A stretch of DNA of 7,397 nucleotides from Armatimonadota bacterium. GTDB taxonomy: Bacteria; Armatimonadota; Zipacnadia; Zipacnadales; UBA11051. Below the pieces are notes generated by a model that was not told the DNA's origin, made no database searches, and saw only the letters and a program-made list of their open reading frames with translations. The first letter of the stretch is position 1. Each line of letters starts with the position of its first letter. Of this stretch, positions 5,939-7,397 are shown one piece after another. The DNA is taken from positions 28,313 to 35,709 of the forward strand of contig DPJP01000365.1 of assembly GCA_003542955.1 (NCBI GenBank), written 5' to 3'. The position numbers and the translations under genes were made by a program.

Positions 5939-6991
5939 GTGACAAAGTACAGGGCGGTTATCGTGGGCGCGGGTCGCATGGCCGGGACGATTGACGATGA
6001 GGTGCTCGAATACGATGCGTGCGTATTGCCGTACTCGCACGCCGCGGGCTATGCGGCGGTGCCGGATGTCGAGTTGGTGGCATTTGCCGACCAGAACCTC
6101 GAGAAGGCGCAGAGCCTGCAGCAGCGCTATGGCGTCGCCCGTGCGTATGAGGACTACCGCGAGATGATCGAGCGCGAGCGTCCCGACATCGTCAGCATCA
6201 CCACCCCGGCCACACACCACTGCGAGGCGGTGCTCTTCGCCGCCGAACACGGAGCACGGGCCATCTACTGCGAGAAGGCGCTCTGTTGCTCGCTGGCGGA
6301 CGCCGACCGGATGACCGCGGCCGTCGAGAGCCGCAACATCAAGTTCAACACCGGCACATTGCGGCGCTGGGCCGTCGGCATGGAGACGCTGCGCGACATG
6401 GTTGACCGGGGGGACCTGGGCCAGTTGCAGGCGGTCGTGACCTACAGCGTGGGGGGCATGCTGCACTCTGCCAGCCACTTCTTCGACCTGATGCTGTACC
6501 TGGCCGGCGACCCTGAGCTTGAGTGGGCCCAGGGCACCGTGACCACCGCCGGGTTCGACCCGGAGCCCGAGCGCTGGGATGCGGACCTGTCGGGTATCGG
6601 GCAGGTGCGGTTCGACAACGGCGTCATGTGCCACCTGCTCAGCACCGGCATGTGGTGTGAGTTCGCGGCCATCGGCTCCGAGGGCGCCGTGCAGATCATG
6701 AACAACGGGGTCGATTTCGCGTTGCGCAAGAGGCAGACGGCCGTCGAGGGCCGAGGCTATGTGGAGTACGTGCCGACGCCGTTCCCCGCGTTCCAGCGCA
6801 CAAGCCCGACAGTGCGGCTCATCGAGGACCTCGTAACGGCCCTCGACACAGACGGCCAGACACGGCAGGGCATCCGCCGGGCCGTGAAGACACTGGAGAT
6901 CGCCTTCGGCATCATACAGTCGGATCGGCAGAGCGGGGCGCGTGTCGCGCTCCCCCTGCAAGACCGCGAGTACTGGATGCACTCACACTGA
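5939..6991 (+). CDS. Gfo/Idh/MocA family NAD(P)-dependent oxidoreductase (second of pair)
   Basis: The product is 350 aa from a GTG start, with no signal peptide, so cytoplasmic. The nucleotide-binding loop is VGAGRMAG (G10, G12; third Gly position is A15, a tolerated variant). A segment with TIDDE and LPYSHAAGY follows it and matches the first oxidoreductase's longer-than-usual loop before the next helix. The catalytic-Lys motif reads E112-K113-A114 instead of EKP. R142-R143-W144 sits at the same distance from it (30 residues) as in the upstream gene. The C-terminal domain has LHSASHFFD, with H180 aligning with the catalytic His and H176 in place of the usual Asp. Colinear motifs show the two genes are divergent paralogues. 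They are likely co-transcribed and may act in sequence or on related sugars, but the substrate is unknown. Family membership is sure; full redox activity is less so given the Pro change. Confidence 0.83.
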   Translation: MTKYRAVIVGAGRMAGTIDDEVLEYDACVLPYSHAAGYAAVPDVELVAFADQNLEKAQSLQQRYGVARAYEDYREMIERERPDIVSITTPATHHCEAVLFAAEHGARAIYCEKALCCSLADADRMTAAVESRNIKFNTGTLRRWAVGMETLRDMVDRGDLGQLQAVVTYSVGGMLHSASHFFDLMLYLAGDPELEWAQGTVTTAGFDPEPERWDADLSGIGQVRFDNGVMCHLLSTGMWCEFAAIGSEGAVQIMNNGVDFALRKRQTAVEGRGYVEYVPTPFPAFQRTSPTVRLIEDLVTALDTDGQTRQGIRRAVKTLEIAFGIIQSDRQSGARVALPLQDREYWMHSH

Positions 6992-6992
6992 T

Positions 6993-7002
6993 CCGCATGC
7001 GG
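6993..7002. repeat. 10-bp palindrome after the second oxidoreductase
   Basis: CCGCATGCGG is its own reverse complement and begins two bases after the stop codon at 6989-6991. The rest of the gap 6992-7087 shows only a loose ACCGG/CCGGT pair (7007-7011 and 7023-7027) and the Shine-Dalgarno site of the next gene. No T-run follows, so terminator function is not supported. Confidence 0.3.
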
Positions 7003-7087
7003 CGCCACCGGTAGCCAACCATCCGGTCCATCGGTTCGTGCCGTCGTATCCGAGTAGCGATAACGTCCGCGCGGCAGGTGACACACG

Positions 7088-7397
7088 ATGCACATTGATG
7101 GCGGTTCCATGGCATTGAGACTTCTACCACCGCTGACGGCTCTGGCTCTGTCGGTTGTGTTGTCAGTGCTTGCGCAGAGTGCGCGCTGTGAGCAGCACCC
7201 CATCTATACGAGTGTGGACCGCGCCAGGGCCGCAGACTATGAGGCGGCCGTCGAGCGCGTCATGGCTATGAGTGAGGAGGAGATGCTCGGCTTTCTGCCT
7301 GAGAAGAACCGTATCCCCTACTGCGAGTGCCCGAACTGCTATGGCGGGTCGCAGGGGCTCAACGTGCTGACCTGGTCAATCGATGCACCCAACACCC
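7088..7397 (+). CDS. secreted protein, possibly heparinase II/III-like (3' truncated by window end)
   Basis: The frame is open from ATG 7088 to the window end, giving 103 residues of an unfinished protein. CAGGTG seven bases upstream supports this start; an in-frame ATG at 7109 (residue 8) would give a tidier signal peptide and is possible. Residues ~8-33 form a signal peptide with core LTALALSVVLSVLA. The mature start includes a helix with MSEEEMLGF (61-69) and a cysteine cluster C79-x-C81-x2-C84 in CECPNC. Planctomycete-type secreted heparinase II/III-like and alginate lyase-like proteins, which eliminate uronic-acid polysaccharides, often begin this way, with a helical stretch followed by a CPxCG-like knuckle. 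That resemblance is from memory and covers only the N-terminus. The catalytic part lies outside the window. It is the last visible member of the co-directional row and, like the gene at 1689, is exported. Confidence 0.55.
   Translation, partial: MHIDGGSMALRLLPPLTALALSVVLSVLAQSARCEQHPIYTSVDRARAADYEAAVERVMAMSEEEMLGFLPEKNRIPYCECPNCYGGSQGLNVLTWSIDAPNT

Noticed and set aside
4641..5945. 434-codon open frame on the - strand
   Set aside because: It is the antisense shadow of the first oxidoreductase, with no recognisable motif and no reason to prefer it over a clear Rossmann-fold gene.
5909..6982. 357-codon open frame on the - strand
   Set aside because: It mirrors the second oxidoreductase almost exactly and has only composition-driven His/Arg/Ala-rich sequence.

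Overview
The window is 7.4 kb of GC-rich bacterial DNA. It holds four complete genes and the start of a fifth, all on the + strand. The high GC, signal peptides on the glycan-acting genes, carbohydrate-active enzymes mixed with Gfo/Idh/MocA oxidoreductases, and long antisense shadow frames suggest a polysaccharide-degrading environmental bacterium. A Planctomycetota-, Armatimonadota- or similar lineage known mostly from metagenomes is plausible. No rRNA or other phylogenetic marker is present, so this is inference only.

Layout: positions 1-241 are a non-coding leader with three perfect stem-loops, one of them a 45-nt nested palindrome. Positions 242-1669 encode a protein with a polysaccharide deacetylase-like (NodB fold) N-terminal half and a helical C-terminal half. 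Nineteen bases after its stop codon, 1689-4538 encodes a secreted multidomain protein with two galactose-binding-like modules and a GH123/DUF4091-like catalytic part. A 198-bp gap with small inverted repeats follows. Then come two Gfo/Idh/MocA NAD(P)-dependent oxidoreductases (4737-5825 and 5939-6991), separated by 113 bp. After a further 96 bp, a secreted protein begins at 7088 and runs off the window; its start resembles the N-terminus of heparinase II/III-like proteins.

Working hypothesis (inference): this is a co-directional locus for breaking down or remodelling an amino-sugar-containing polysaccharide. The secreted proteins at 1689 and 7088 would act on the polymer outside the cytoplasm. 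The deacetylase-like protein has no visible signal peptide and would remove acyl groups from a saccharide. The two oxidoreductases would process released sugars in the cytoplasm. No transporter, regulator or SusC/D pair is present, so the substrate cannot be fixed. The content is that of an ordinary carbohydrate locus. The points most worth a second look are the leader palindromes, the altered metal-site spacing in the deacetylase-like protein, and the shared active-site substitution in the tandem oxidoreductases. No mobile element, CRISPR array, tRNA or rRNA was seen.
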